From positions 1 to 41,911 of the forward strand of contig NZ_CAJNOB010000010.1 of NCBI RefSeq assembly GCF_905250085.1: a DNA stretch of 41,911 nucleotides, written 5' to 3'. Positions 8,506 to 17,518 of the stretch are shown here, in pieces. The notes beneath the pieces are model-generated. The model worked only from the letters and a program-made list of their open reading frames with translations. It made no database searches and was not told where the DNA came from. The number at the start of each line of letters is the position of its first letter. The stretch's first letter is position 1. The position numbers were made by a program, and so were the translations under genes. The stretch is from Candidatus Methylacidithermus pantelleriae (GTDB taxonomy: Bacteria; Verrucomicrobiota; Verrucomicrobiia; Methylacidiphilales; Methylacidiphilaceae).

Positions 8506-9458
8506 CGAGGAAAAGCCAGCTCCGCAGGCCGAGCTTGGACCTGGGGGAGGAGGTCGTTCATCGACCGGTCCTTTTGGAGCGGTTTCTCGAAGCTGCTGAG
8601 CCCAAGCCCGAAGAAGTCTGGGTTGATGCGACGTTTGGTTCAGGAGGGTATAGCCGCGCACTTTTAGCCCGACAATGCCAGGTCTTGGCCTTGGATTGGG
8701 ACGAGCTTGCGGAAGGATTTGCTCGTGAACTTGAGGAGAAATTTCCGGAAAAGTTTCGGTTCTTTCGAGAAAACTTTGCCCGGTTGGGAGAGCTATGCCG
8801 AAAGATGGGGTTTGCCTGGGTGGATGGGGTTGTGCTGGATCTGGGGGTTTCCGGCCTGCAGTTGTCGGATCCTACCCGCGGCTTTAGTTTTCGCACCGTA
8901 GGCCCGCTGGATATGCGGATGGACCGGCGGTTGCCTCTCTCGGCCCGGGATCTTCTCTATGGCGCAAGCTTGGAGGATATAACGGTCCTTTTTCATCGAG
9001 TCTTGGATTTACGGGAAAGTCGCAAACTTGCTCGTGCGGTTGTCATGGCGCGCGAGCGGGGAAGGTTACAAACGACCACGGATCTGGCTCGGATCGCGGA
9101 AAAAACCCTGGGATGGCGGCGGGGATCCCGGATCCACCCGGCGACGCGGCCGTTTCTTGCGCTGCGGTTGGCGGTCAACCGGGAACTGGACTATTTGCCG
9201 GTAGCGCTTCGGGAGGCCAGGGATGTGCTGCGACCGGGAGGCAGGCTTGCCGTGGTGGCTTTTCACTCCCTGGAGGATCGCATAGTCAAAGGGTTTTTTC
9301 GTGGGGAAGGGGATCTTGGGGAGGGCTTGCCGCGGGATCCCGGTCGAAAGGTTGGCTGGTTTGAACGGGTGCACCGATACCTGCCCACGCCGGAGGAGGT
9401 GGCTTCCAATCCGCGAGCACGAAGTGCCCGGCTGAGGATCGGATGGAAACGAGGCTAA
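8487..9458 (+). CDS. rsmH: 16S rRNA (cytosine(1402)-N(4))-methyltransferase
   Basis: RsmH methylates C1402 of 16S rRNA with S-adenosylmethionine. The entry motif HRPVLLERFL, the SAM-binding DATFGSGGYS, LDLGVSGLQL followed by RGFSFR and MDRR, and the late motif AFHSLEDRIVK are all intact. The ATG at 8487 gives 323 residues, matching the family. An AGGAGG at 8471-8476 lies 10 bases upstream inside mraZ. The frame is open further upstream, but those codons lie inside mraZ and show no family similarity. Confidence 0.95.
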   Translation: MALTAVTRKSQLRRPSLDLGEEVVHRPVLLERFLEAAEPKPEEVWVDATFGSGGYSRALLARQCQVLALDWDELAEGFARELEEKFPEKFRFFRENFARLGELCRKMGFAWVDGVVLDLGVSGLQLSDPTRGFSFRTVGPLDMRMDRRLPLSARDLLYGASLEDITVLFHRVLDLRESRKLARAVVMARERGRLQTTTDLARIAEKTLGWRRGSRIHPATRPFLALRLAVNRELDYLPVALREARDVLRPGGRLAVVAFHSLEDRIVKGFFRGEGDLGEGLPRDPGRKVGWFERVHRYLPTPEEVASNPRARSARLRIGWKRG

Positions 9459-9464
9459 TCCTTG

Positions 9465-9830
9465 ATGGGGAAAAATCGAGCCAAGGGGGAATATGGACTT
9501 CGATGGGCAACGGTGATCCAGTGGGTGGTTGCCTTTGGGGTTCTTTCGGCGCTAGGGCTTAACTATGTGTGGCTGAAAAACGAGATTTTGCGCCTCTCGG
9601 GAGAGATCGGCGCTTTGGAAAAGGAGTTGGAAGGATGGAACCGGCGCAACGCCCGATGGGAGGCCAATATTGGTGTCCTTCTGGCATCTTCCGAACTCGA
9701 GCGCAAGGTGCGCGAATGGCATCTGGGGTTGGTGCCTTTGGGCGAGCTCGAAGTGATCGCGATGGATCGGGTCCAGGAAGCTCCCAAGTCCCGGCGCGCG
9801 GAGCCGGTGCGCTCACACCCGGCGAGGTGA
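9465..9830 (+). CDS. ftsL: FtsL-like bitopic cell division protein
   Basis: A 121-residue protein with a short basic cytoplasmic tail, one membrane segment (about residues 15-35) and an extracytoplasmic leucine/glutamate heptad region. This is the FtsL architecture in the canonical FtsL position between rsmH and ftsI. FtsL sequences diverge fast, so the name rests on topology and position. I chose the ATG at 9465 with GAGG 10 bases upstream, over a TTG one codon earlier. Its stop overlaps the ftsI start as GTGA. Confidence 0.75.
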   Translation: MGKNRAKGEYGLRWATVIQWVVAFGVLSALGLNYVWLKNEILRLSGEIGALEKELEGWNRRNARWEANIGVLLASSELERKVREWHLGLVPLGELEVIAMDRVQEAPKSRRAEPVRSHPAR

Positions 9831-11575
9831 GACAAAGGGCGCTGATCATTGTTGCGCTTTTAGTCCTAGGGCTTACGGCGATTTCTCTGCGCCTGGTTCA
9901 ACTCCAGCTCTGGGAACATGAAAAGTACGCCCGGCTAGCGATGGAGAATCATAACGTAAGGCTCTGGCTGGAACCGCGGCGGGGCGTCATTTTGGACCGG
10001 AACTTCCAAGTACTGGCCCAAAGTCGTCCCACCTACGAGGTCCACCTCGATATGCAGCATGTTTTCGAACCTGGGCTACTCCTCCCGGCTTTAGCGCGCA
10101 TTGCCGGCAAGCCGCCAGAAGTTTTGGTCCGGACGGTGAATCCGTCCGATCGGTATGCGCTTTTATCGAAGGATCTTTCGGAAGAGAAAGTGGCGCAGCT
10201 AGAGGCTCTCCAAAAGGAGTGGTTGCGGAAATGGCAAAAGGAGGGCAAAGCGGTGGCCCCTTTCCTCATTGTGGAAGAGCGGTACAAAAGACTCTATCCC
10301 AATGGATCGCTTGCGTGCCATGTCGTGGGAATGGTGGATGAAACGGGCCGGGGAGTTCTTGGTGTCGAAAAGGCATGGGAGAACTGGCTTGCAGGTAAGC
10401 CCGGCGAAAAATGGTTCGAGCGCGATGTTCGCGGTCGCGAAATTGCGGCCTTTCGAGCGAAGGATGTTCCCCCGGTCGATGGGTCGACGGTGGTCCTTAC
10501 GCTGGATGCGGGTGTGCAGCGGGTACTGGAGGAAGGTCTTAAGGGGCTCGAGGGAAAGTATCATCCCAACGGCTGTTTTGCCATTGCCTTGCGACCCAAG
10601 ACCGGGGAGGTCTTGGGGTTGGCCAATCGTCCTTCGTTTGATCCCTCGCGGAGGGGGTCGATCGATGCGGCCTCTCTTCGGAACCGTTGTCTTACGGATA
10701 CTTTTGAACCGGGATCGATTTTTAAACTCGTGACGTTATCCGCCGCGTTAAACGAAGGGCTCTTTTCGCTGGATTCTACCCTTGACTGCGAGAACGGCCA
10801 GTTTTTCTACGGGGGTTACTGGCTTCACGATGTCCATCCGTACGGTGTTTTGACCTTGCGGGAGGTTACGGCCAAATCCAGTAACATTGGATTTGCCAAG
10901 GTGGGGCTGGCCCTCGGGGAGAACCGGCTCTATCGCTATGTCCGGCTTTTTGGTTTCGGCGAACCCACAGGGCTTCTCCAAGGGCAAGGGGAGTCGGCCG
11001 GGATTGTCCGGCCGCTGGAGGAGTGGTCGAAGCTTACGGTGACCCGGGTGGCGATGGGCCAGGGGATTGCCGTTACGCCCATCCAGATGGCGGTCGCGGC
11101 GGCGGCTGTGGCCAATGGAGGGTGGCTTTTGCGTCCCTACCTCCTTAAGGAGCTTCGCAGCCCGCAAGGAGAGACCGTGGCGACGTTCCGGCCGCAGCCG
11201 CTTCGCCGGGTTGTTTCGAAGCGCGCGGCACGGCTTGCTTCTTTAGCTCTCAAGGGAGTTGTGGAGCCGGGGGGTACCGGGGTTAAGGCCAGTGTGCCGG
11301 GTTTTACGGTTGCCGGTAAAACCGGGACGGCACAGAAAGTCATCCGGGGAAGTTATGCGCACGGTCGCTATCTTTCCAGTTTTATTGGGTATTTCCCGGA
11401 GGAGGATCCAGAAGTTCTCCTTTTGGTCATGGTGGACGAACCCCATGGGGAGGACTACTACGGGGGGGCAGTGGCGGCGCCGGCTTTTAGCGAGATGGCA
11501 GGCCAGATTGCGGCGATTCTCAATATTGTTCCCAAAAGCCTTCCAGCGAAGCTAGCGGGGGAGGCAACACCATGA
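9827..11575 (+). CDS. ftsI: Septal peptidoglycan transpeptidase (class B penicillin-binding protein, FtsI/PBP3)
   Basis: A class B PBP that cross-links septal peptidoglycan with FtsW. It has an N-terminal membrane anchor (about residues 5-24), a dimerisation region beginning RRGVILDRN, and a transpeptidase domain with the acylated Ser in SIFK (about residue 296), SSN (about 351) and KTGT (about 497). The long upstream open frame overlaps ftsL and has no family similarity. The GTG at 9827, overlapping the ftsL stop by 4 bases, gives 582 residues, normal for the family. No PASTA domain is seen at the C-terminus. Confidence 0.93.
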   Translation: MRQRALIIVALLVLGLTAISLRLVQLQLWEHEKYARLAMENHNVRLWLEPRRGVILDRNFQVLAQSRPTYEVHLDMQHVFEPGLLLPALARIAGKPPEVLVRTVNPSDRYALLSKDLSEEKVAQLEALQKEWLRKWQKEGKAVAPFLIVEERYKRLYPNGSLACHVVGMVDETGRGVLGVEKAWENWLAGKPGEKWFERDVRGREIAAFRAKDVPPVDGSTVVLTLDAGVQRVLEEGLKGLEGKYHPNGCFAIALRPKTGEVLGLANRPSFDPSRRGSIDAASLRNRCLTDTFEPGSIFKLVTLSAALNEGLFSLDSTLDCENGQFFYGGYWLHDVHPYGVLTLREVTAKSSNIGFAKVGLALGENRLYRYVRLFGFGEPTGLLQGQGESAGIVRPLEEWSKLTVTRVAMGQGIAVTPIQMAVAAAAVANGGWLLRPYLLKELRSPQGETVATFRPQPLRRVVSKRAARLASLALKGVVEPGGTGVKASVPGFTVAGKTGTAQKVIRGSYAHGRYLSSFIGYFPEEDPEVLLLVMVDEPHGEDYYGGAVAAPAFSEMAGQIAAILNIVPKSLPAKLAGEATP

Positions 11576-13062
11576 AACTGCGACAGCTCATACGGGCTTT
11601 GGAAGCCTATCATGTGCTGGGACCCACGGGAGGGGAGGTCACGGGGCTCTCTTATGACTCGCGGGATCTTGAACCGGGCAATCTTTTCTTTGCTTGGAAG
11701 GGTTCCCGTTTCGATGGGCATTCCTTTGCGGACAGGGCGTATGAAAAGGGAGCTAGCGGGGTTGTGGGTGAAATCTTACCGGAGGGGCTCCGGCTCCATC
11801 CGGGGGTTCCCTTCGTGCACGTTCCCTCGACTCGCAGTGCTCTTTCGGTCATGGCTGGTGCCTGGTATCACCATCCGAGCCGAAGCCTGAAAGTGGCAGG
11901 TGTGACGGGGACCAATGGGAAAACGACGACGTGCTATTTTCTCCATTCGTTCCTGGAAATGTCCGGATTTCGGACCGGGTTACTGGGCACAGTGGAATAC
12001 CGCGTTGCGGGTTTGCAGCTGGTAGCCACCCGGACGACACCGGAGGGACTAGAGCTTCAGCATTTTCTTGCCCGGATGAGGGATTCGGGGTCTACCCATG
12101 CGGTCGTCGAACTTTCCTCTCATTCGCTGGCCCAGGGCCGGGCCGACGGGATCCGGTTTGATGTTGGGATTTTTACCAATCTCTCCCCTGAGCACCTGGA
12201 TTTTCACGCGTCGATGGAGGAGTACTTTTTGGACAAATGCTTGTTGCTCCGGCTTCTGAAACGACCCTCAAGCTATTTTGTGGTCAACTGGGATGACCCG
12301 TATGGCAGGCGGATCCCGAAGTTTTTGCCTCCTCATGTGCGGCTTATCCGGTGCGGGATCCAGGGCAAGGAGGCCTTGGATCTCGAGGCTTCCCAGGTCA
12401 AGCTTTCCCTTTCCGGGACGGAGTTTTGGGTGCGGTGGCGGAAGTACCCGCGTCAGAAGGTGCGCTTGCCCCATTTGGGGGAGCATAACGTGCGGAATTT
12501 TCTCTGCGCGCTTGCAGCGGCTTGGGCACTGGGGATTTCCTGGAAGGAGCTGACTACCCTGTGGGAGGGATTGCCGCAGGTGCCGGGACGGATGGAGAGG
12601 TTTTCTTCCCGCCGGGGTTTTACGGTCGTTGTGGATTACGCGCATACCGAGGAAGGACTGCGCTATCTTTTGCAGACCCTGCGTGCCCTGGGTCCTCGGA
12701 AGCTTTCGCTTGTGGTTGGATGCGGGGGAAACCGGGATCGCACCAAGCGACCGAGGATGGCGCAGGTGGCCGTGGAAGGTTCGGATCGGGTCTACTTTAC
12801 GGCCGATAATCCCAGAGATGAACCCTTGGAAAAGATTTTTGCAGATATGCAGCAAGGGGTTCCCCCGCACGCCGGCAAGAAAGTCCATTGGATTGCGGAT
12901 CGGAAAGAGGCCATTGGTCTTGCGATCGCTGACGCGCGGGAGGGGGACATCGTGTGCGTGGCAGGGAAAGGACATGAACGGACGCAGGAAATCGCGGGCC
13001 AGTTCCTTCCTTTCGACGATCGGGAAGTGGTCCGGTGGCTTTTATCAAGAGAATCAAGATAA
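11572..13062 (+). CDS. murE: UDP-MurNAc-L-Ala-D-Glu:meso-diaminopimelate ligase
   Basis: MurE adds the third stem-peptide residue in the cytoplasm. The ATP-binding loop VTGTNGKTTT lies near residue 113. The DNPR motif in TADNPRDEP is typical of enzymes that take meso-DAP rather than lysine, which fits the dap operon in this window. Length (496) is normal. The ATG overlaps the ftsI stop as ATGA (11572-11575). The C-terminal GKGHE motif is intact. Confidence 0.95.
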   Translation: MKLRQLIRALEAYHVLGPTGGEVTGLSYDSRDLEPGNLFFAWKGSRFDGHSFADRAYEKGASGVVGEILPEGLRLHPGVPFVHVPSTRSALSVMAGAWYHHPSRSLKVAGVTGTNGKTTTCYFLHSFLEMSGFRTGLLGTVEYRVAGLQLVATRTTPEGLELQHFLARMRDSGSTHAVVELSSHSLAQGRADGIRFDVGIFTNLSPEHLDFHASMEEYFLDKCLLLRLLKRPSSYFVVNWDDPYGRRIPKFLPPHVRLIRCGIQGKEALDLEASQVKLSLSGTEFWVRWRKYPRQKVRLPHLGEHNVRNFLCALAAAWALGISWKELTTLWEGLPQVPGRMERFSSRRGFTVVVDYAHTEEGLRYLLQTLRALGPRKLSLVVGCGGNRDRTKRPRMAQVAVEGSDRVYFTADNPRDEPLEKIFADMQQGVPPHAGKKVHWIADRKEAIGLAIADAREGDIVCVAGKGHERTQEIAGQFLPFDDREVVRWLLSRESR

Positions 13063-13088
13063 AAAAGAGAGGGCTCGGGGAAGTTCCT

Positions 13089-14474
13089 ATGGCACTGGCA
13101 ACGGCAAAAGATCTGGCCCAATGGATGGGGGGAGAGCTTTGCGGTCGCGAGGATCGGGAGATTGTACGGGTACACACCGATTCTCGGACGGCTCTTCCGG
13201 GAGATGCTTTTGTCGCTCTCAAAGGAAGGCGATGGGATGGGCATCAGTTTATTCTGCAAGCGATCCAAAAGGGGGCCTCGGTGGTGGTCGTGGAAACGGG
13301 TTGGCAGATCGATTCGGAAAACGTTTCCGTTATCCGGGTTTCGGATACCCTCCAAGCCTTGCAGGCAGCGGCTTGTGCCTATCGGGCTGGGCATCGGGCT
13401 CGGTGGATCGCCGTCACGGGAAGTAGTGGGAAAACCACGACCAAGGAGCTCATTCGCTCGGTTCTTGGCGCACGATTCCGCGTTGCGGCGACCCAGGGAA
13501 ATCAAAATAACCATATTGGGGTTCCCTTAACCGTATTACAGGTTGCTCCGGACGAGGAATTTGCCGTGGTCGAGTTGGGAACGAACCACCCGGGTGAGAT
13601 TGCTTTTCTGGCGGAGCTGGTTCGACCCCAGTTTGGCGTGATTACGGGGATTGGTCCCGCGCACATAGAGTTTTTCGGAAGCCTGGAAGCGATTGCCAGG
13701 GAAAAGACCGATCTGTGGGCCTCTCTTCCTTCCGATGGATGGGCTGTAGCCAACGGGCAAGACGTGTGGCTACGCCGCTTTGCCTGGCGTTCCAAGGCGC
13801 GGATGATGTGGGTGGGAGGAGGAGAGGATGCGGTGTGGGTTTTGGAAGGTTGGGAACCTGGGAAGGAGGGAAGCCGGTACTGGCTTTCCTGGCATGGGGT
13901 AGGAAAAGTTGAGGTTTTCCTACCGTTTTGGGGTGGGGCCTTGGGAGTTAATGTTCTTTTGGCGGCGGCCCTCGGTGGGATAGCGGGGCTTTCCCTTTCG
14001 GAGATTGCGCAGGGACTGGAGCGTTTTCGCCCCTCTGCGGGAAGAATGGAGCTTAAACCCAGCGCTGGGGGATGGGTCTTGGATGATTCTTACAATGCCA
14101 ATCCCCAGTCGGTGGAGGCTGCTTTGGAGGCACTGGCGCGACTCCAGCTGGGTGGGCGTAGGGGAGCTGTCCTCGGTACGATGGGGGAATTGGGAGAGTG
14201 GGCGGCGGGTTTCCATAGGGAATTGGGCAAACAGGTGGGCAGGCTTGGGCTTGACTGGGTGGTGTTTGTAGGGGAGCACGGCGAGACACTCGCCCAAGGG
14301 GCAAGGGAGGTCCATTTTCCCGAAGATCGCCTTTTTGTTGTTCCGGGAGCGCAGGAGGCCTTGGAGCAGGTCCGGGAGCTTTTTCGCCCGGGCGACCTTC
14401 TTTTGGTGAAAGGATCGCGGGCGGTGGGTCTGGAAAGGGTTGTGGAGGGCCTGGACGGTTCGGCGGCAGGTTAG
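13089..14474 (+). CDS. murF: UDP-MurNAc-tripeptide:D-Ala-D-Ala ligase
   Basis: MurF adds D-Ala-D-Ala to complete the pentapeptide precursor. The P-loop TGSSGKTTTK lies near residue 119, LGTNHPGEI follows, and the late family motif DDSYNANPQS is intact. The frame is open to 13035, inside murE, but the homologous N-terminus (ALATAKDLAQWMGG) begins at the ATG at 13089, giving 461 residues. It lies 26 bases after murE. Confidence 0.95.
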   Translation: MALATAKDLAQWMGGELCGREDREIVRVHTDSRTALPGDAFVALKGRRWDGHQFILQAIQKGASVVVVETGWQIDSENVSVIRVSDTLQALQAAACAYRAGHRARWIAVTGSSGKTTTKELIRSVLGARFRVAATQGNQNNHIGVPLTVLQVAPDEEFAVVELGTNHPGEIAFLAELVRPQFGVITGIGPAHIEFFGSLEAIAREKTDLWASLPSDGWAVANGQDVWLRRFAWRSKARMMWVGGGEDAVWVLEGWEPGKEGSRYWLSWHGVGKVEVFLPFWGGALGVNVLLAAALGGIAGLSLSEIAQGLERFRPSAGRMELKPSAGGWVLDDSYNANPQSVEAALEALARLQLGGRRGAVLGTMGELGEWAAGFHRELGKQVGRLGLDWVVFVGEHGETLAQGAREVHFPEDRLFVVPGAQEALEQVRELFRPGDLLLVKGSRAVGLERVVEGLDGSAAG

Positions 14475-14485
14475 GTGTGTTTCCC

Positions 14486-15586
14486 ATGCTTTACTACCTT
14501 CATTACTGGAGTCACTCGTTTGGGCCGTTGAACGTATTCCGGTACATCAGCTTCCGGGCCACGGCCGCCGCGATCACCTCGCTTGCCTTCTGCTGGATCT
14601 TCGGACCGTGGTGCATCCGGATCTTGCGGCGCTTGAAAGCAGGTCAGCCCTTGCGGGGAAAGGAAGAGGTTCACCGGTTGGCAGAACTCCATAGTCAAAA
14701 AAAGGGCACACCGACAATGGGCGGGGTTCTCATTCTAGCCTCTGTTACGGCGAGCTCTCTTCTTTGGGGGATTCCGACCAACCGGTACGTGTTGCTATCG
14801 CTCTTTGGGCTTCTTTCCCTGGGACTGGTTGGTATGGCCGATGACTTGGCCAAAATCCGCCAGAAGGCGGCCCGGGGGATCCCGGGTCGTGTGAAACTTC
14901 TGGCGCAGGGGTTCGTAGCGGTCGTAGTGGGCTTGGCTTTGGCTTGGGAGCCGGAAACGTCCCGCAACCTCTACCGGGTCGTCGTGCCGTTTGTCAAAGA
15001 GAGCACCTTGTGGGATTTGGGATGGGTGATCTGGCCTTTTCTCATGCTGGTCGTCATGGGGGCTTCCAATGCTGTCAACTTGACCGACGGGCTGGATGGC
15101 CTGGCCGTAGGCTGCTCGATTACTGTCGCGTTTGTTTACGCGGTTTTTGCCTATGTGGCAGGGCGGCCTGATTTTGCTGGATATCTCTTTGTTCCGTACG
15201 TGCGCGGGGGAGGGGAACTGGCGGTTTTTTGCGCAGCGCTTCTCGGGGCATGTATGGGGTTTCTCTGGTACAACTGTTACCCGGCCCAGGTGTTCATGGG
15301 GGATACGGGATCGTTGGCGATCGGGGGAGCCATTGGCATCGTCTCCATTTGCTTGTGCCAGGAGCTTCTGCTGGTGATTGCTGGGGGTATTTTTGTCCTG
15401 GAAGCGCTTTCAGTACTTCTCCAGGTGGGATCGTTTAAGATGACTGGGCGGCGGATTTTTGCGATGGCCCCCCTGCATCACCACTTCGAACTGGTAGGAT
15501 GGAGCGAGACGACGGTGGTGGTTCGTTTTTGGATTTTGAGCCTTCTTTTTTCCATGATCGCTCTTTCAAGTTTGAAAATTAGGTGA
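14486..15586 (+). CDS. mraY: Phospho-MurNAc-pentapeptide transferase (lipid I synthase)
   Basis: A polytopic enzyme that transfers phospho-MurNAc-pentapeptide to undecaprenyl phosphate. Family motifs seen in order are KKGTPTMGG, MADDLAKI (the DD motif), NAVNLTDGLDGLA, FMGDTGSLA and the HHHFE loop. About ten hydrophobic segments are visible. The ATG at 14486 (MLYYLHYW) matches the usual start, while a GTG three codons earlier is less likely. murF ends 11 bases upstream. In most dcw clusters murD would follow. Here it does not. Confidence 0.95.
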   Translation: MLYYLHYWSHSFGPLNVFRYISFRATAAAITSLAFCWIFGPWCIRILRRLKAGQPLRGKEEVHRLAELHSQKKGTPTMGGVLILASVTASSLLWGIPTNRYVLLSLFGLLSLGLVGMADDLAKIRQKAARGIPGRVKLLAQGFVAVVVGLALAWEPETSRNLYRVVVPFVKESTLWDLGWVIWPFLMLVVMGASNAVNLTDGLDGLAVGCSITVAFVYAVFAYVAGRPDFAGYLFVPYVRGGGELAVFCAALLGACMGFLWYNCYPAQVFMGDTGSLAIGGAIGIVSICLCQELLLVIAGGIFVLEALSVLLQVGSFKMTGRRIFAMAPLHHHFELVGWSETTVVVRFWILSLLFSMIALSSLKIR

Positions 15587-15637
15587 GGCGATGAGCCATC
15601 CAGACCGGTACAGGAACGCAACGCGGGGAGGGGAAGT

Positions 15638-16351
15638 ATGGCGGGCCGGTTGAGCCGGTGGGAGTCGTCCGCCCGGGAGGCTGTCGTGGAGGACCAGCCA
15701 GGCGAGGGGTTGGGCCCCTTGCGGGTGCTAACGACCTTTGTGCTTCTTGTGGTGGCTCATCTGGTAGCGATCTGGCTGGTCTCTTCCTGGAAGTGGGTCG
15801 AGCAAAACCCCTGGGTTCGGCGCGCGCTAGGGGTGGTAACACCGAGGGCCGGATCTTCTGCGAGCTTGGCTTCCTCGGTGCATGGGAACTGGAAGGGAGC
15901 TGCCAGCCGTGAGTCGTTTGCCACCTACCGGGTCAGTTCTGGGGATACGCTGGCAGGAATTGCGCGCAAGTTCGGAGTCAAAGTGGAGGAGTTACGAGAG
16001 CTTAATCACCTTCCCAATGGGCAACTCCGGGTGGGCGAGCGGATTGTATTGCCCAGGGGAGCGCGGTGGCAAGAGAAGTTGCAAGCCCCCTCTTTGCAGG
16101 AATCCTCTGGCCTTTGGGTTGTCTACACTGTGCGGCGGGGGGACACGTTGCAGAAAATCGCCCGGAAAACGGGATGTTCGGTGCGGTTTTTAATGAAAAA
16201 AAACGGCATCCAGGATCCCCGGAGGCTTTCGGTGGGCCAGAGGCTTTGGGTACCGAAAGGGAAAAAATCGTCTCCTCCACCAACGGAAGGTAACGGGCTT
16301 TCGGGGAAAGGGAATCCGGCAACGGGGACACCGGGAAAGAAAGGGGCATAG
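15638..16351 (+). CDS. Membrane-anchored protein with two LysM domains
   Basis: A 237-residue protein with a short cytoplasmic N-terminus, one membrane segment (about residues 29-48), then two LysM modules. The first runs from TYRVSSGDTLAGIARKFG and the second from VYTVRRGDTLQKIARKTG. A Pro/Gly/Lys-rich tail follows. LysM domains bind GlcNAc-containing glycans such as peptidoglycan, so the modules are probably periplasmic. It has a strong GGGAGGGG ribosome-binding site. It occupies the usual murD position between mraY and ftsW, so a role in septal wall placement is reasonable inference, not proven. It is not related to MurD. Confidence 0.88.
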   Translation: MAGRLSRWESSAREAVVEDQPGEGLGPLRVLTTFVLLVVAHLVAIWLVSSWKWVEQNPWVRRALGVVTPRAGSSASLASSVHGNWKGAASRESFATYRVSSGDTLAGIARKFGVKVEELRELNHLPNGQLRVGERIVLPRGARWQEKLQAPSLQESSGLWVVYTVRRGDTLQKIARKTGCSVRFLMKKNGIQDPRRLSVGQRLWVPKGKKSSPPPTEGNGLSGKGNPATGTPGKKGA

Positions 16352-16357
16352 GCAAGG

Positions 16358-17518
16358 ATGAAGTTGGGAGCTTTCCACCGCCAAGTAGGGTATCTTTTAT
16401 TAGTAAGCTCTCTTGGGCTTATCGCGATTGGCTTGGTGATGCTGGCCAGTGCGGGGGGCAAGTTTGTTCTGGATCGCCCTAGCCTTTGGGGTGGGCTTTT
16501 GGTACGGCAGCTAGCCTGGGTGGGGCTAGGCGGCATTACCTGTGGGATTTTGGCCCGGTGGGATTACCACTGGTTTTTACACCGATCGGCGTTTGCGCTT
16601 GCTTTGGCTTTTTTTTGCCTTCTGGGCTGTTTTGTCCCTGGTCTTGGGCATAAGGTCCACGGGTCGTGGCGCTGGATCGAGGTGGCTGGTTGGCGCTTCC
16701 AACCCTCGGAATTGGCCAAGGGAGCGCTTGTGGTTTTTCTGGCCGCATACTTGGGTCACCCCAACCGGAAGCTTTCCCGTTTTACGGAAGCTTGCGCAAT
16801 CCCCGTGGCGGCTACGCTGCTTTTAGCCGGCCCCATCCTGGTTTCTCGGGATCTGGGGAGTGTTTTGTTTCTCTTGCTTACGCTGGGAGCCCTTTTGTTT
16901 TGTGCTGGGTGCCCGGCTCGATGGTGGGTGCCCGTGCCGGTCGCAGGGTTCCTTGCTACCCTGGTGTTTGCCCTGGCCATCCCTGAGCGCAGGGCTCGAA
17001 TCGTTGAGTTTTTCCGTCACGGCGAAGACCACTTGGGGAAGGGATACCAGATTTACCAGGCTTTAATTGCCTTGGGTTCGGGAGGTACGCAGGGGCTAGG
17101 CTTAGGCAATAGCCGGCAAAAGATGTATTACCTACCCGAATCGACGACCGATTTCATCTTTCCGATCATCGGAGAAGAGCTTGGCCTATGGTTTGCCCTT
17201 AGCGTTGTGTTTGCGTACGTGCTTGTGGTTCTTTGCGGCGGTTGGATTTCTCTCCACGCCCCGGATCGGCAAGGGATTCTTTTGGGGACGGGTCTTACGC
17301 TTTTGGTTGGAGCACAGGCCGTGGCCAATCTTGGGGTAGTGACCGGGCTTTTACCCAATAAGGGGTTACCCCTTCCTTTCGTAAGCTACGGGGGTTCGAA
17401 CCTTCTTCTGTGTATGGGGGCTCTGGGGATCCTTTTTAATCTCCAGCGGCAAGCGCAATGGAAGGACGATGAGGATTGTTCCCTACCGGAGCGTTACCGG
17501 CAGAGTGTACGCATATGA
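16358..17518 (+). CDS. ftsW: Septal peptidoglycan glycosyltransferase FtsW (SEDS family)
   Basis: A SEDS-family polytopic membrane protein that polymerises lipid II at the septum with FtsI. Visible features are about ten hydrophobic segments, the catalytic-loop region STTDFIFPIIGEELG, and the C-terminal signature GLLPNKGLPLPFVSYGGSN. Length is 386 residues. The start lies 6 bases after the LysM gene stop. Its stop overlaps the murG ATG (ATGA). Confidence 0.95.
   Translation: MKLGAFHRQVGYLLLVSSLGLIAIGLVMLASAGGKFVLDRPSLWGGLLVRQLAWVGLGGITCGILARWDYHWFLHRSAFALALAFFCLLGCFVPGLGHKVHGSWRWIEVAGWRFQPSELAKGALVVFLAAYLGHPNRKLSRFTEACAIPVAATLLLAGPILVSRDLGSVLFLLLTLGALLFCAGCPARWWVPVPVAGFLATLVFALAIPERRARIVEFFRHGEDHLGKGYQIYQALIALGSGGTQGLGLGNSRQKMYYLPESTTDFIFPIIGEELGLWFALSVVFAYVLVVLCGGWISLHAPDRQGILLGTGLTLLVGAQAVANLGVVTGLLPNKGLPLPFVSYGGSNLLLCMGALGILFNLQRQAQWKDDEDCSLPERYRQSVRI

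Noticed and set aside
9569-9826. A longer ftsI frame starting at 9569
   Set aside because: It is the shadow of ftsL in another frame. The GTG at 9827 gives the normal class B PBP N-terminus with its membrane anchor.
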